A stretch of DNA of 64,000 nt from Brumimicrobium sp041655765 (GCA_041655765.1 JBBAEU010000010.1:36863-100862), one strand, 5' to 3'; numbered from the stretch's first letter, positions 18,604 to 28,357 are shown. Notes: generated from the letters alone by a model not told the origin. Program-made: numbers and translations.

Positions 18604-19563
18604 ATGCGTTATTTTTTTAGTGTTTTTGTTTTAGTTATTGGGTTATCCTCTTGCGTGCCAGCAAAGAAGTATAATGACTTAGTGGAAAAAGAAAGAAAAT
18701 GCAACGAGGAGTTGACAAAGTTTAAAAACAAAGCCTTGGGAGAGGGAGCTCAAGTTGAAACATTGAATGCCCGATTAGATAAGTTGGTCGCTGAAAACAA
18801 CCAATTAAAATCTGACACAGCAAATATTGGTAATAAATACCGTGAATTAAAAGCAAAATACAATAGTGAACAAGAGCTTCGTGACGATTTAGTGAATTTG
18901 TTAAATGAAATTAGACAAAGTGGTTCACAGCAAGTAAGTGATTTATCTAAAAAGTTAGAAGATAAAATCCGCGACAATCAAAAGAAAGAAGATGAGTTGA
19001 TGGCTTTAGAAAACGAATTGTCAAAAAAAGAAGCGTTGCTTGTGGAGCGTGAAAAGAGGGTTCAAGAGTTAGAACGTATCATTCAAGAACAAGCAGAAGC
19101 CGTTACCAATTTAAAGAATAAAATTGCTGCCGCTTTAACAGGATTTGAAGGAAAGGGACTAACTGTAGAGGAACGCGATGGAAAAGTATATGTTAGTTTA
19201 GAAGCAAAATTACTTTTCCCTTCGGGAAGTACTGCAATTGCTCCAGAAGGAAAAAACGCACTAATTGATTTGGCAAAAGCACTAGAAAACGAAGTGGACT
19301 TTGAAGTAATAGTTGAAGGGCACACAGATACCGATCCATTAAGAAGTGCTTCTCACCCCAAAAGTAACTGGGAACTATCTGTTTTACGTGCAACAGCAGT
19401 TATTGACATCATGCTCAACAACTCAACGATGAATCCAGAAATTTTAATGGCTGCCGGACGATCAGAGTTTCACCCAGTTTCTTCAGATTTAAGCAAAAAC
19501 AGAAGAATTGAAGTGATTATTGCACCAAATTTAGGAGACATCATTAAATTGTTGTCTGAATAA
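18604..19563 (+). CDS. OmpA-family lipoprotein with coiled coil
   Basis: A 319-residue outer membrane lipoprotein that binds peptidoglycan. A lipobox-type signal (VLVIGLSSC, Cys at about residue 17) is followed by a long Lys/Glu-rich coiled coil (about 25-185) and a C-terminal OmpA domain (about 205-315) with VEGHTDTDPL and the NRRIEV segment that carries the diaminopimelate-binding Arg. The start is set at the ATG at 18604. An ATG at 18580 is also possible, and the frame opens as far as a TTG at 18439, but that part does not look like protein. It follows the ABC/M1 gene and converges with the TonB-like gene with no gap. Confidence 0.88.
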   Translation: MRYFFSVFVLVIGLSSCVPAKKYNDLVEKERKCNEELTKFKNKALGEGAQVETLNARLDKLVAENNQLKSDTANIGNKYRELKAKYNSEQELRDDLVNLLNEIRQSGSQQVSDLSKKLEDKIRDNQKKEDELMALENELSKKEALLVEREKRVQELERIIQEQAEAVTNLKNKIAAALTGFEGKGLTVEERDGKVYVSLEAKLLFPSGSTAIAPEGKNALIDLAKALENEVDFEVIVEGHTDTDPLRSASHPKSNWELSVLRATAVIDIMLNNSTMNPEILMAAGRSEFHPVSSDLSKNRRIEVIIAPNLGDIIKLLSE

Positions 19564-19956
19564 TTAGAATTTTAAACTAATAATTACATCTGATTCCACG
19601 GCTGTTCCCGCATACGTTGCAGGATACCATTTTGGCATTTTTAATGCTGCTTTCTTCAATTCATCTTTGAATTCTTCTGAAATGTTATCAGCATGAACTA
19701 CAGCATTAAGAACTTTTCCGTCTTTACCAATTACAACTTTCATTCTAACGTCAATTGATTTTTCGTTCTGCTTGCCCAGTTTTTGATAGTTGATGTTTTC
19801 TGTGATGAACATAATCATTTCCTGATCTCCTCCAGGAAATTTAGCGTCTTTTACTTCAACACTTCGGTTGACATTGTTTTGTTGTGTCAAGGCTTGATTT
19901 TGAATTCCAAAAAAAAGGAAAAACCCGACAAATAGTAGTTGAGATAGTTTTCTCAT
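19564..19956 (-). CDS. Secreted TonB C-terminal-like protein
   Basis: A 130-residue exported protein with a signal peptide (about residues 1-25) and a TonB-C/gram-negative TonB-like domain (about 40-130). The opening FPGGDQEMIMFITENINY and the strand pattern ending YAGTAVESDVIISLKF are typical of the many Bacteroidota stand-alone TonB-C proteins annotated as energy transducer TonB. There is no transmembrane-proline-rich spacer, so it is not a complete TonB. It may be a periplasmic partner or a receptor accessory. A TATTTTTG box lies upstream. Confidence 0.8.
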   Translation of the reverse strand: MRKLSQLLFVGFFLFFGIQNQALTQQNNVNRSVEVKDAKFPGGDQEMIMFITENINYQKLGKQNEKSIDVRMKVVIGKDGKVLNAVVHADNISEEFKDELKKAALKMPKWYPATYAGTAVESDVIISLKF

Positions 19957-19983
19957 AATATATTACGTTAAGTTATTAGACTA

Positions 19984-19991
19984 CAAAAATA
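19984..19991 (-). promoter_or_regulatory. Bacteroidota -7 box (TATTTTTG) for the TonB-like gene
   Basis: A TAnnTTTG match on the minus strand, 27 bp before the ATG at 19956. Confidence 0.5.
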
Positions 19992-20085
19992 CGGTTTTTT
20001 ATTAAAAAACTAAAATATTGATTAATATCATGATTTTGAGCTGTCTTTTATAAGTCAAAAATTTACTTTCCATTTAAAAATATCC

Positions 20086-20093
20086 TATATTTG
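20086..20093 (+). promoter_or_regulatory. Bacteroidota -7 box (TATATTTG) for gcvP
   Basis: An exact TAnnTTTG match, 23 bp before the gcvP ATG at 20117. No riboswitch-sized leader is present, so glycine control by a gcvT-type riboswitch at this site is unlikely. Confidence 0.6.
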
Positions 20094-20116
20094 CAAACAC
20101 TTTTAAATCCATTAAA

Positions 20117-22996
20117 ATGAGTGCTTTTTCAAATCGACACATTGGACTGTCAACACAAGAAAAATCGGCAATGTTAACAGAAGTTGGTGTTTCTTCAATT
20201 TCAGAGTTAATAGACAAAACGATTCCATCAAATATTCGACTTAAAGGCGAAATTAATATTGGAAATGGTTATTCTGAAAAACAATACTTAGAATATATCA
20301 AAGATATTGCTTCAAAAAACAAAATTTTCCAATCATACATAGGGTTAGGATATAGTGAGACAATTGTTCCGCCAGTAATTCAAAGAAATATCCTTGAAAA
20401 CCCAGGTTGGTACACGGCTTATACACCTTATCAAGCTGAAATTTCACAAGGAAGATTAGAAGCCCTTTTGAACTTCCAAACCATGATTGTAGATTTAACA
20501 GGATTGGAAATTGCTAACGCATCTTTACTAGATGAAGCAACAGCTGCAGCAGAAGCGATGATTATGTTTTTAAACGCAAGGAGTAGAGAAGACGTCAAAG
20601 CAAATAAAAATAAGTTCTTTATTTCTGAATTCTGCTATCCCCAAACCATTGACGTGGTAAAAGGAAGAGCTTTTCATTTAGGGATTGAATTAATTATTGG
20701 TGACCCACAAACCCATACATTTGATGATGAAACTTTTGGGGCATTGGTTCAATATCCAGATGCTTTGGGTAGAATCAAAGATTTTAAACAATTCATTGCC
20801 AACGCAAAAGGAAAGGACATAAAGGTAGCAATGGCTGCAGACATCATGGCTTTGGTTCTATTAGAATCACCAGGAAACTTTGGTGTTGACGTTGTTTGTG
20901 GATCTACTCAGCGCTTTGGCGTTCCTATGGGATATGGTGGTCCTCACGCGGCTTATTTTGCTACACGAGATGAATATAAAAGATTTATTCCAGGAAGAAT
21001 TATTGGTGTTTCAAAAGATGCGGATGAAAATATCGCATACCGAATGGCACTACAAACTAGGGAACAACATATTAAGAGAGCACGAGCAACCTCTAACATT
21101 TGTACTGCACAAGCATTATTGGCTGTGATGGCTGGCGCGTATGCAGTTTATCACGGACCAGAAGGAATCAAAAATATTGCTCAAAACATTCACAACCGTA
21201 CGGCAACAATCCATAAAGCCATTGAAAAGTTAGGATATTCTGTTCTAAACAATGAGTATTTTGATACGATTTGGGTGAAAGTTCCCGCAGGAATAGACAC
21301 GAAAAAAGTAAGAGCAATTGCGGAAGAAAACGCTATCAATCTTCTTTACTTAAACGATTCTCAATTTACAATCAGTGTAGGTGAAGGTGTTGAAGAAAAA
21401 GAAGTAAATAAATTGGTAAATACGCTTGCTAAAGCAGCTGGTAAAGACAATGTTGATGTGGCGTTTATTACCTCATCAATCGTACAAAACTTAGCGCGTA
21501 CAACACCGATTTTGACACATAAAACATTCAATTCTTATCATTCAGAAACACAAATGATGCGTTATCTGAAATGGTTAGAAAACAAAGATTTATCGTTGGT
21601 TCATTCTATGATTCCGCTTGGGTCTTGTACGATGAAACTCAATGCAGCTTCTGAATTAATGCCAGTCACTTGGCCAGAATTTGCAAATGTTCACCCTTTT
21701 GCGCCCCTAGACCAAGTAAATGGATATCATGAAATGTTTGCAGAATTAAACAAAGATTTATCTGAAATCACTGGTTTTCATAAAATGTCTTTCCAACCAA
21801 ACTCTGGAGCTTCTGGAGAATATGCAGGATTAATGGTAATTCGTGCTTATCACACATCAAATGGAGAATCACATAGAAATGTATGTTTAATTCCTTCATC
21901 TGCTCACGGAACAAATCCAGCATCTGCAGTAATGGCAGGAATGGAAGTTGTCGTAACAAAATGTGATGAAGGTGGAAACATTGACATCGAAGATTTAAGA
22001 AAAAACGCTGAAAAACACAGTGAAAATCTAGGTGCAATTATGATAACATATCCTTCTACACACGGGGTTTACGAAACGGGAATCAAAGAAATTATAAAAA
22101 TTGTTCACGACCACGGAGGACAAGTTTATATGGATGGCGCAAACATGAACGCACAAGTTGGATTGACAAATCCAGGAGAAATTGGAGCCGATGTTTGTCA
22201 TCTTAACTTACATAAAACATTTGCAATTCCACACGGTGGTGGAGGCCCAGGAATGGGACCAATTGGCGTTGCAAAACATTTAGCCCCTTTCCTACCAGGA
22301 AGTGCTGTTATAGAAAACATGGGTGGAGAAAAAGCGATTAAATCTGTTTCTGCTGCCCCTTTTGGAAGTGCTTTAATCTTATTAATTCCTTTTGGATATA
22401 TCAAAATGTTAGGAACAAAAGGGTTGACACATTCAACAGAAATGGCAATGTTAAACGCAAATTACTTGAAAGCAAGATTAAAAAATCATTATCCAATCTT
22501 ATATTCTGGAGAAAATGGAACCGTTGCGCACGAGTTGATTTTAGATTGTAGAGGTTTCAAAAAAGCCTCTGGTGTTGAAGTGGGCGACATTGCAAAACGA
22601 TTAATGGACTATGGTTTCCATGCTCCAACTGTATCATTCCCTGTTGCAGGGACATTAATGGTTGAGCCAACGGAATCAGAAGATAAAGAAGAATTGGACC
22701 GTTTTTGTGAGGCAATGATTAACATTAGAAAAGAAATTCAAGAGATTGAAGACGGTAAATACAGTCAAGAGGACAATCTCTTGAAAAATGCACCACATAC
22801 GGCAGAGTGTATGATTAACCAAGAATGGACACATAGTTATTCACCAAAAGAAGCCGCTTTCCCATTGGATTATTTAGTGGGACACAAATACTGGGTTCCC
22901 GTTCGTCGAGTAGATGATGCTTATGGTGATAGAAATTTAGTATGTTCTTGTCCCGATATTTCTGAATATAGTAAAGAAGAAACTTTATCGGTTTAA
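20117..22996 (+). CDS. gcvP: Glycine dehydrogenase (aminomethyl-transferring), P-protein
   Basis: The PLP-dependent P-protein of the glycine cleavage system, which decarboxylates glycine and passes the aminomethyl group to the lipoyl H-protein. It is 959 residues, the length of the fused (homodimer-type) enzyme rather than the split GcvPA/GcvPB. The PLP Lys is in LNLHKTFAIPHGGGGPGMG at about residues 695-713. The N-terminal half starts with the usual RHIGLS segment. gcvT and gcvH are not nearby. A 14-bp inverted repeat follows the gene. Confidence 0.97.
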   Translation: MSAFSNRHIGLSTQEKSAMLTEVGVSSISELIDKTIPSNIRLKGEINIGNGYSEKQYLEYIKDIASKNKIFQSYIGLGYSETIVPPVIQRNILENPGWYTAYTPYQAEISQGRLEALLNFQTMIVDLTGLEIANASLLDEATAAAEAMIMFLNARSREDVKANKNKFFISEFCYPQTIDVVKGRAFHLGIELIIGDPQTHTFDDETFGALVQYPDALGRIKDFKQFIANAKGKDIKVAMAADIMALVLLESPGNFGVDVVCGSTQRFGVPMGYGGPHAAYFATRDEYKRFIPGRIIGVSKDADENIAYRMALQTREQHIKRARATSNICTAQALLAVMAGAYAVYHGPEGIKNIAQNIHNRTATIHKAIEKLGYSVLNNEYFDTIWVKVPAGIDTKKVRAIAEENAINLLYLNDSQFTISVGEGVEEKEVNKLVNTLAKAAGKDNVDVAFITSSIVQNLARTTPILTHKTFNSYHSETQMMRYLKWLENKDLSLVHSMIPLGSCTMKLNAASELMPVTWPEFANVHPFAPLDQVNGYHEMFAELNKDLSEITGFHKMSFQPNSGASGEYAGLMVIRAYHTSNGESHRNVCLIPSSAHGTNPASAVMAGMEVVVTKCDEGGNIDIEDLRKNAEKHSENLGAIMITYPSTHGVYETGIKEIIKIVHDHGGQVYMDGANMNAQVGLTNPGEIGADVCHLNLHKTFAIPHGGGGPGMGPIGVAKHLAPFLPGSAVIENMGGEKAIKSVSAAPFGSALILLIPFGYIKMLGTKGLTHSTEMAMLNANYLKARLKNHYPILYSGENGTVAHELILDCRGFKKASGVEVGDIAKRLMDYGFHAPTVSFPVAGTLMVEPTESEDKEELDRFCEAMINIRKEIQEIEDGKYSQEDNLLKNAPHTAECMINQEWTHSYSPKEAAFPLDYLVGHKYWVPVRRVDDAYGDRNLVCSCPDISEYSKEETLSV

Positions 22997-23006
22997 ATGA
23001 ACATTT

Positions 23007-23057
23007 TTAAGGAATAATAAAGCGTTTTTACATATAAAGTGAGTTATTATTCCTTAA
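23007..23057. repeat. 14-bp perfect inverted repeat downstream of gcvP
   Basis: TTAAGGAATAATAA at 23007-23020 is repeated in inverse at 23044-23057, with a 23-nt loop. It lies between gcvP and the next + gene. There is no T-tract directly after the right arm, so it may be a weak transcription-end or mRNA-stabilising hairpin rather than a standard terminator. Confidence 0.55.
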
Positions 23058-23079
23058 AATCTTAAATCCTATAAAAGAA

Positions 23080-23463
23080 ATGGACTATCAAATAGAAATA
23101 AAGTTTAAAAATTTACTCAACAAATTAGGAGAAAAATTTAACGGTCCGATGGACATGGAATCTGTCTTGTTTCTTATCGGTGTTCAAGAATTGGGAAATG
23201 GATATCAAAAGTTTTCTAAACGCCAAAAGTTAGAACTCATTCATGTTGCAACTTGTACCATTCTCATTCCTTATGGGATTTATGAAAAAATCGGCAGAGA
23301 CGAAGACAATTGGCCTCATTTTAAACTGGTCAAGGAGTTACCTGCTTTAGAAGAGGCAGAGCAAACACACCTCATCAAAGAAGCTATTATGGCTTATTTT
23401 GAAGACATGGATAATAAACCAACCGAGATTGAGGTTCGAGAATCTTTGAAAGAAAGTCAATAA
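23080..23463 (+). CDS. Conserved hypothetical protein
   Basis: A 127-residue soluble protein with no signal peptide. The N-terminal part (MESVLFLIGVQELGNGY, about 24-42) and a central helix followed by IGRDEDNWPHFKL (about 69-81) look conserved, and the protein is mostly helical with a charged tail. I believe homologues are restricted to Bacteroidota but cannot name a family. It is the only gene between gcvP and ddl and probably has its own transcription, because a hairpin separates it from gcvP. Confidence 0.65.
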   Translation: MDYQIEIKFKNLLNKLGEKFNGPMDMESVLFLIGVQELGNGYQKFSKRQKLELIHVATCTILIPYGIYEKIGRDEDNWPHFKLVKELPALEEAEQTHLIKEAIMAYFEDMDNKPTEIEVRESLKESQ

Positions 23464-23584
23464 AACCTGTTTCAGCTCAAGTAACAAATCAGGCAATCAA
23501 CACAAAAATGATAATAACTTCCTAGTATTATCTTACAAGAATTGTTGTTTTTTTGCGTAATTCGTGGAAATAATCAAATTTTAG

Positions 23585-24568
23585 ATGAAAAACATCGGAA
23601 TCTTTTGTGGTGGATATTCGTCAGAGTATGAAATATCTATAAAAAGCGCAACGACCATTTTAAGTAAATTGCCGAAAGAAAAGTATAACGCTTTTTTAGT
23701 AAAAGTTTCTAAAAAAGGTTGGTTCGCTGAATATAACGGGGAAAACACAAAAGTTTCCCCTGAAGACTTTTCTTTTCACTTATCAAATGGTGAAAGAATC
23801 ACAATAGACGTTGCGCACATATACATTCATGGTCACCCTGGAGAAAATGGAAAATTACAAGCTTATTTTGAGATGAAAAACATTCCTTTTATCAATAGTG
23901 GTGCATTGTCTTCCGAATTATCATTTGACAAATGGTTTTGCAACCAATTTCTAAAAGGGTTTGGAATCAAGGTGGCAGAATCTGTTTTGTTATTGAAAGA
24001 TTCCGAATATTCCATCCAAGAAATAGGCGACAAATTAAAGTATCCGCTATTTGTGAAACCAGCAGACTCAGGCTCTAGTTATGGAATCTCAAAAGTTTAT
24101 AAAGAGACACATTTACAAAAGGCAATTGATGAGGCTTTTGCCGAAGGAGAAACCGTTGTGTGTGAATCTTTTTTAGATGGAACAGAAATTACGTGTGGTG
24201 TTTACAGAGATGAAAAAGGAATTCACGCTTTGCCATGCATAGAAATTGTTCCAGATACCGATTTTTTTGATTTTGAAGCAAAATATCTAGGAAAATCTCA
24301 AGAAATCTGTCCTGCTCGAATCAGTGATGAAAACACAAAGAAAACACAAGAAATAACAAAAAAAATATACCAAATTCTTCGTATGCGCTCCATTGCTCGT
24401 GTAGATTATATGCTCATAGACAACGAACCATACGTGATTGAAGTAAATACAACGCCTGGTTTTACCGAAGCTTCTTTGGTTCCTAAAATGCTAAATGAGG
24501 CAGGTATTTCATTAACAGATTTTTGGGAGGCGATTTATGAATATGAAATAAATCAACAGCAAAAATAG
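23585..24568 (+). CDS. ddl: D-alanine--D-alanine ligase
   Basis: An ATP-grasp enzyme that makes the D-Ala-D-Ala dipeptide for peptidoglycan. It is 327 residues. The N-terminal GGYSSEYEIS segment (about 8-17) is the Ddl substrate loop, followed by an ATP-grasp lid region (FVKPADSGSSYGISKV, near 160) and the C-terminal metal and substrate site EVNTTPGFTEASLVPKM at about 285-301. No mur genes are nearby. The upstream sequence has no clear -7 box. A gap of about 170 bp precedes the histidine kinase gene. Confidence 0.95.
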   Translation: MKNIGIFCGGYSSEYEISIKSATTILSKLPKEKYNAFLVKVSKKGWFAEYNGENTKVSPEDFSFHLSNGERITIDVAHIYIHGHPGENGKLQAYFEMKNIPFINSGALSSELSFDKWFCNQFLKGFGIKVAESVLLLKDSEYSIQEIGDKLKYPLFVKPADSGSSYGISKVYKETHLQKAIDEAFAEGETVVCESFLDGTEITCGVYRDEKGIHALPCIEIVPDTDFFDFEAKYLGKSQEICPARISDENTKKTQEITKKIYQILRMRSIARVDYMLIDNEPYVIEVNTTPGFTEASLVPKMLNEAGISLTDFWEAIYEYEINQQQK

Positions 24569-24726
24569 TGTTTGTGTTTGATTGTGCTGTGGTAAGAAAA
24601 AAGCGAATGTAAACAGTAGAAAAACAATATTGACAAATAATTTGTACTACTTGTAAAACACAACCACACAAAATGAAGTTATTTAATGATTTGATTTTAA
24701 ATAATGATAGTAAGCAGTTAAATTTT

Positions 24727-24734
24727 TACATTTG
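24727..24734 (+). promoter_or_regulatory. Bacteroidota -7 box (TACATTTG) for the histidine kinase gene
   Basis: A TAnnTTTG match ending only 5 bp before the ATG at 24740, so the transcript would be leaderless or nearly so if this box is used. Confidence 0.5.
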
Positions 24735-24739
24735 AACCA

Positions 24740-26293
24740 ATGAATCTCTACTCAAATAAACAAAAATGGAAAATTGCATTACTTGTGATTGCACTTTTAA
24801 TGGTTGGAGCCTCTTTGTTTGTATCAAACAGAATCGTCAATGAAGTAGCTAAAAGAGAAAGGGAAAAGGTTACACAATGGGCAGACGCAATTAAAAAGCG
24901 GGCAGAATTGGTTCGATTAACCAATGACTCATTCGAAGAGCTGAGAAACAAAGAATTAAACGAAATGCAATTATGGATTGATGCAACAAAGGAAATATCT
25001 AAGAAATCTCCTTTGAATGGAAACATTTCCTACGATTTCCCTTTTAAGATTATCAATCAAAATAAAGATATACCGGTAATTGTTTTGGATCAAGACAAAA
25101 ACGTTTCTACGTTTATCAACCTTGACTTTTCAAAAGACGATTTAAAAATTCATTTCCCAGATAAAAACGATCAAGAAATCGATAGTCTTTTCAATGATTC
25201 TTTGGTGAAATTGACAGGGATTTGGGATAAGAAAAACCCATCATTCACTGTTGAAGTTTATGACGATTTGTTTATGTCATATTTTTACAGCGATTCTAGA
25301 AATATTATACACTTAGAAAACGAGCGAGATTCTTTAATCAATGCGTTTAACAATGAATTAATTGAAAATGCTGATTTGGTTCCTGTAATCATAACTGATA
25401 GTTTACACCAAACGGTAATAGCCACAAATTTACCAGCTGAAAAGACAGATAGTATTCATTTGGCGCAAACGTTGAAACAGCTTTCCATTGAAAATAAACC
25501 CATAGACATTCATTTTTCTGAAAACGAAACGAGTTATGTGTATTACGCAACAAGTCCTGAACTTACACAACTTCGCTATTTTCCGTATATTCAATTCCTC
25601 ATGATAGGTTTGTTTATTTTGATTGGATACATCATTTTTTCTACCTTTAGAAAGGCTGAACAAAATCAAGTTTGGGCAGGGATGGCAAAAGAAACAGCAC
25701 ATCAACTGGGAACACCTATTTCTTCATTAATGGCGTGGGTTCAATTATTAGAAGCAAAAGAAGAAACCCAAGAAATTGCCACTGAAATGAACAAAGATGT
25801 TGAGCGATTAACATTAGTGACCGACCGTTTTTCTAAAATCGGGGCAAACACGCAATTGGAAGACAAAAATATAGTTTACACATTAAATAATTGCCTTGAA
25901 TATCTGCGAAAACGCTTTCCTGAAAAGGTGATTATTTCTTTCCAAAGTGAAGAAAATGAAGTCATTGTTCCACACAACCCGCCTTTGATAGAATGGGTTG
26001 TTGAGAATATCTGTAAAAATGCAGTTGACGCAATGGAGGGCGAAGGAAAAATTGATGTTCGGGTAATTCGCCAAAACGACTTAATTCATATTGATATTTC
26101 TGACAATGGAAAAGGAATGACACCGTCGCAACAACGAACAGTTTTTGAACCTGGATTTACAACAAAAAAACGCGGTTGGGGATTGGGAACAACCTTGGCA
26201 AAAAGAATCATTCATGATTATCACAAAGGAAAACTGAGGGTGCTTTCTTCTGAAATTGGTGTTGGAACAACTTTTAGAATTACGTTATCGTAA
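24740..26293 (+). CDS. Membrane sensor histidine kinase (orphan)
   Basis: A 517-residue kinase with TM1 at about residues 12-30, a periplasmic sensor region of about 250 residues, TM2 at about 283-303, a phospho-acceptor helix with KETAHQLGTPISSL (His near 321), and an HATPase domain with an N-box (VENICKNAVDAMEG, near 423), DNGKGMTPSQQ and a G-box (KRGWGLGTTLAKR). The H-box with HQLGTP is common in Bacteroidota NtrB-like kinases. No response regulator gene is adjacent, so its partner is elsewhere. The sensed signal is unknown. Confidence 0.92.
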   Translation: MNLYSNKQKWKIALLVIALLMVGASLFVSNRIVNEVAKREREKVTQWADAIKKRAELVRLTNDSFEELRNKELNEMQLWIDATKEISKKSPLNGNISYDFPFKIINQNKDIPVIVLDQDKNVSTFINLDFSKDDLKIHFPDKNDQEIDSLFNDSLVKLTGIWDKKNPSFTVEVYDDLFMSYFYSDSRNIIHLENERDSLINAFNNELIENADLVPVIITDSLHQTVIATNLPAEKTDSIHLAQTLKQLSIENKPIDIHFSENETSYVYYATSPELTQLRYFPYIQFLMIGLFILIGYIIFSTFRKAEQNQVWAGMAKETAHQLGTPISSLMAWVQLLEAKEETQEIATEMNKDVERLTLVTDRFSKIGANTQLEDKNIVYTLNNCLEYLRKRFPEKVIISFQSEENEVIVPHNPPLIEWVVENICKNAVDAMEGEGKIDVRVIRQNDLIHIDISDNGKGMTPSQQRTVFEPGFTTKKRGWGLGTTLAKRIIHDYHKGKLRVLSSEIGVGTTFRITLS

Positions 26294-26308
26294 ATCAATC
26301 ACAAAACG

Positions 26309-27901
26309 CTATTTATTCTCCAGCGTTTCAATCGCAATTTCGATTTCCTTATCTATCTGATTAAAGATAAAAAACGCTCCCTTTTCAAGCCATTTTTGCC
26401 TTGCAACCTCTCCCTTTAGTTTGTTTTTTATAAGGTTTAACGATGTTTTCATTTGATTGGAATCAACTGGAATGTCATACTTCTTTTCTCCAAATTCTAC
26501 AAAATCTTGAATTATTTTGTCTGAAACGTGAAACTTCTTGTCGAAATCTCTATACGATTCATATTTGTTTAAGTCATGGAAACGCGCAAATTGAAAAGAG
26601 TATTCATTAAAAACGCCAGCAAATTGAAGTTTACGGTAATAACTCGTAACCCCAACGGTGTCGAGAGGCACAAAAACATCGGGCATAATTCCGCCACCAC
26701 CATAAACGACTTTCCCTTTTGGCGTTATGTATTTTAACGAATCCACCATCAAGGAAGAGTCAACTGCGTATAATTCTCCTTCTTCATATCGTTGCAACTC
26801 TTCCATCATGTAGTCTTCATAGTTTCCAGAATACGGCTTTTGAATAGAGCGACCAGTTGGTGTATAATATCGCGAAACGGTTAAACGCAAATCACTCCCA
26901 TCTCGCAAAGGAATACTTTGTTGAACAAGACCCTTCCCGAAAGAACGTCTTCCAATGATTGTTCCCCTGTCATTGTCTTGAATTGCACCTGCAACGATTT
27001 CGCTCGCTGATGCCGAACTGCTATTAATTAAAACAGCAATGCCAACGTCTTTTAAAAATGGTTGACCTTCGGCATAAATTGTTTGTTCTGGACTTGCTTT
27101 TCCTTTTGTAGAAACAATCGGCGTTCCTCTTTCTAACATTGTTTCTAAAATCGCTACTGCACTTCCCAAAACGCCTCCTCCGTTGTATCGCAAGTCAAAA
27201 ATCAAGTCTTTCATACCTTCTTTTTGTAGTTCTATGGCAGCATAATAAAATTCATTTGCCGATTGCATACTAAATTGACCCAAACGAATATATCCAATGT
27301 CATCAGTTATCATATAATATGCATTCACAGATTCTAAAGGGACCATTCCCCTAACTATTGTTTTTGGTAATATTTGATTTTCTCTTAACAAAACGACATC
27401 GACAGGAGTTCCTTCTTTTCCTTTTAACATGTTTCTAACCTTGTCGTTTGAAAGACCTACGCCTGCAATATTTTCTCCATCCACTTCAATGATTTGGTCA
27501 AACTTCTTCACGCCAACGCTATAAGCCGGAGAACCTGCCACAACATTGACAACGCTTAGCGTATCATCATAAATTGTAAAACGAATTCCAACACCACCAA
27601 ATTTGCCTTGAATACCTTCGTTCATTTCTGCCAAATCTTCTGCAGCTATATAAGATGAATGCGGGTCTAATTCATGAAGTAAAGTAGTGATGGTTTTTTC
27701 AAAAAGTTGCTTTTTATCAATCGTGTCAACATACTGCTTGTCTAAAATATGGATAATATCTGTTAGTTTTTGACTATATTCACTCATTTCGGGCGAGTTA
27801 TACATATATTTTGTTTCTCTAAGAGAAAGTCCTAATATTAGTCCAATAACTACTAAAACACTTCCAATTAGTGGATATGCTGCTTTGTTTAAATTATTCA
27901 T
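26309..27901 (-). CDS. S41-family C-terminal processing peptidase
   Basis: A 530-residue periplasmic serine protease (CtpA/Prc type). It has an N-terminal membrane anchor (about 8-26), a PDZ domain (about 85-175) and the S41 catalytic core, with the nucleophile Ser in INSSSASASEIVAG near residue 300 and the general-base Lys in GRRSFGKGLVQQ near 325. The C-terminal extension (about 400-530) is typical of Bacteroidota members. The start codon overlaps the end of the dCMP deaminase gene by 8 bp (ATGAATAA), which indicates translational coupling. It converges with the histidine kinase gene. Confidence 0.93.
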   Translation of the reverse strand: MNNLNKAAYPLIGSVLVVIGLILGLSLRETKYMYNSPEMSEYSQKLTDIIHILDKQYVDTIDKKQLFEKTITTLLHELDPHSSYIAAEDLAEMNEGIQGKFGGVGIRFTIYDDTLSVVNVVAGSPAYSVGVKKFDQIIEVDGENIAGVGLSNDKVRNMLKGKEGTPVDVVLLRENQILPKTIVRGMVPLESVNAYYMITDDIGYIRLGQFSMQSANEFYYAAIELQKEGMKDLIFDLRYNGGGVLGSAVAILETMLERGTPIVSTKGKASPEQTIYAEGQPFLKDVGIAVLINSSSASASEIVAGAIQDNDRGTIIGRRSFGKGLVQQSIPLRDGSDLRLTVSRYYTPTGRSIQKPYSGNYEDYMMEELQRYEEGELYAVDSSLMVDSLKYITPKGKVVYGGGGIMPDVFVPLDTVGVTSYYRKLQFAGVFNEYSFQFARFHDLNKYESYRDFDKKFHVSDKIIQDFVEFGEKKYDIPVDSNQMKTSLNLIKNKLKGEVARQKWLEKGAFFIFNQIDKEIEIAIETLENK

Positions 27902-28328
27902 CCCCTATGTCGTTAATTTGCTCAACTTCTATGCCTGCTTTTCTTAAAAAATCTATTCCTGAGTCATCTTTATAAGGATGAATGTAAACAACCCTTTTGA
28001 TGCCAGATTGTAAAACCAATTTACTACAATCTTTACAAGGAGAATGAGTTAAATAAAGTGTAGATCCTTCTCCGCTTCTTGTAGATTTGGCAAGCTTTAA
28101 AATTGCATTTGCTTCGGCATGTAAAACATACCAATATGTGTTATTGTTTTCGTCTTCGCAACAATTATCAAATCCCGACGGTGTTCCGTTATAACCATCA
28201 GAAATAATCATTCCATCTTTTACAATTAAAGCTCCCACATGTTTTCTTTCACAATGAGATAGTGAAGCCCACGTTGTGGCCATTTTGAGGTATGTTTTAT
28301 CGTATCGAAGTTGTTTATCTCTGCCCAT
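27894..28328 (-). CDS. Deoxycytidylate (dCMP) deaminase
   Basis: A 144-residue zinc deaminase that turns dCMP into dUMP for dTMP synthesis. The zinc motifs are HAEANAILK (His-Ala-Glu, about 81-89) and PCKDCSKLV (about 110-118), preceded by the family segment VGALIVKDGMIISDGYNGTP. It resembles ComEB in Firmicutes. It is the upstream partner of the S41 protease gene (8-bp overlap), a pairing common in Flavobacteriia. A TATTTTTG box lies 21 bp upstream of its ATG. Confidence 0.92.
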   Translation of the reverse strand: MGRDKQLRYDKTYLKMATTWASLSHCERKHVGALIVKDGMIISDGYNGTPSGFDNCCEDENNNTYWYVLHAEANAILKLAKSTRSGEGSTLYLTHSPCKDCSKLVLQSGIKRVVYIHPYKDDSGIDFLRKAGIEVEQINDIGDE

Positions 28329-28349
28329 ATAAAAATCATTTTAGAGCAA

Positions 28350-28357
28350 CAAAAATA
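28350..28357 (-). promoter_or_regulatory. Bacteroidota -7 box (TATTTTTG) for the dCMP deaminase-S41 operon
   Basis: A TAnnTTTG match on the minus strand, 21 bp before the ATG at 28328. Confidence 0.55.
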
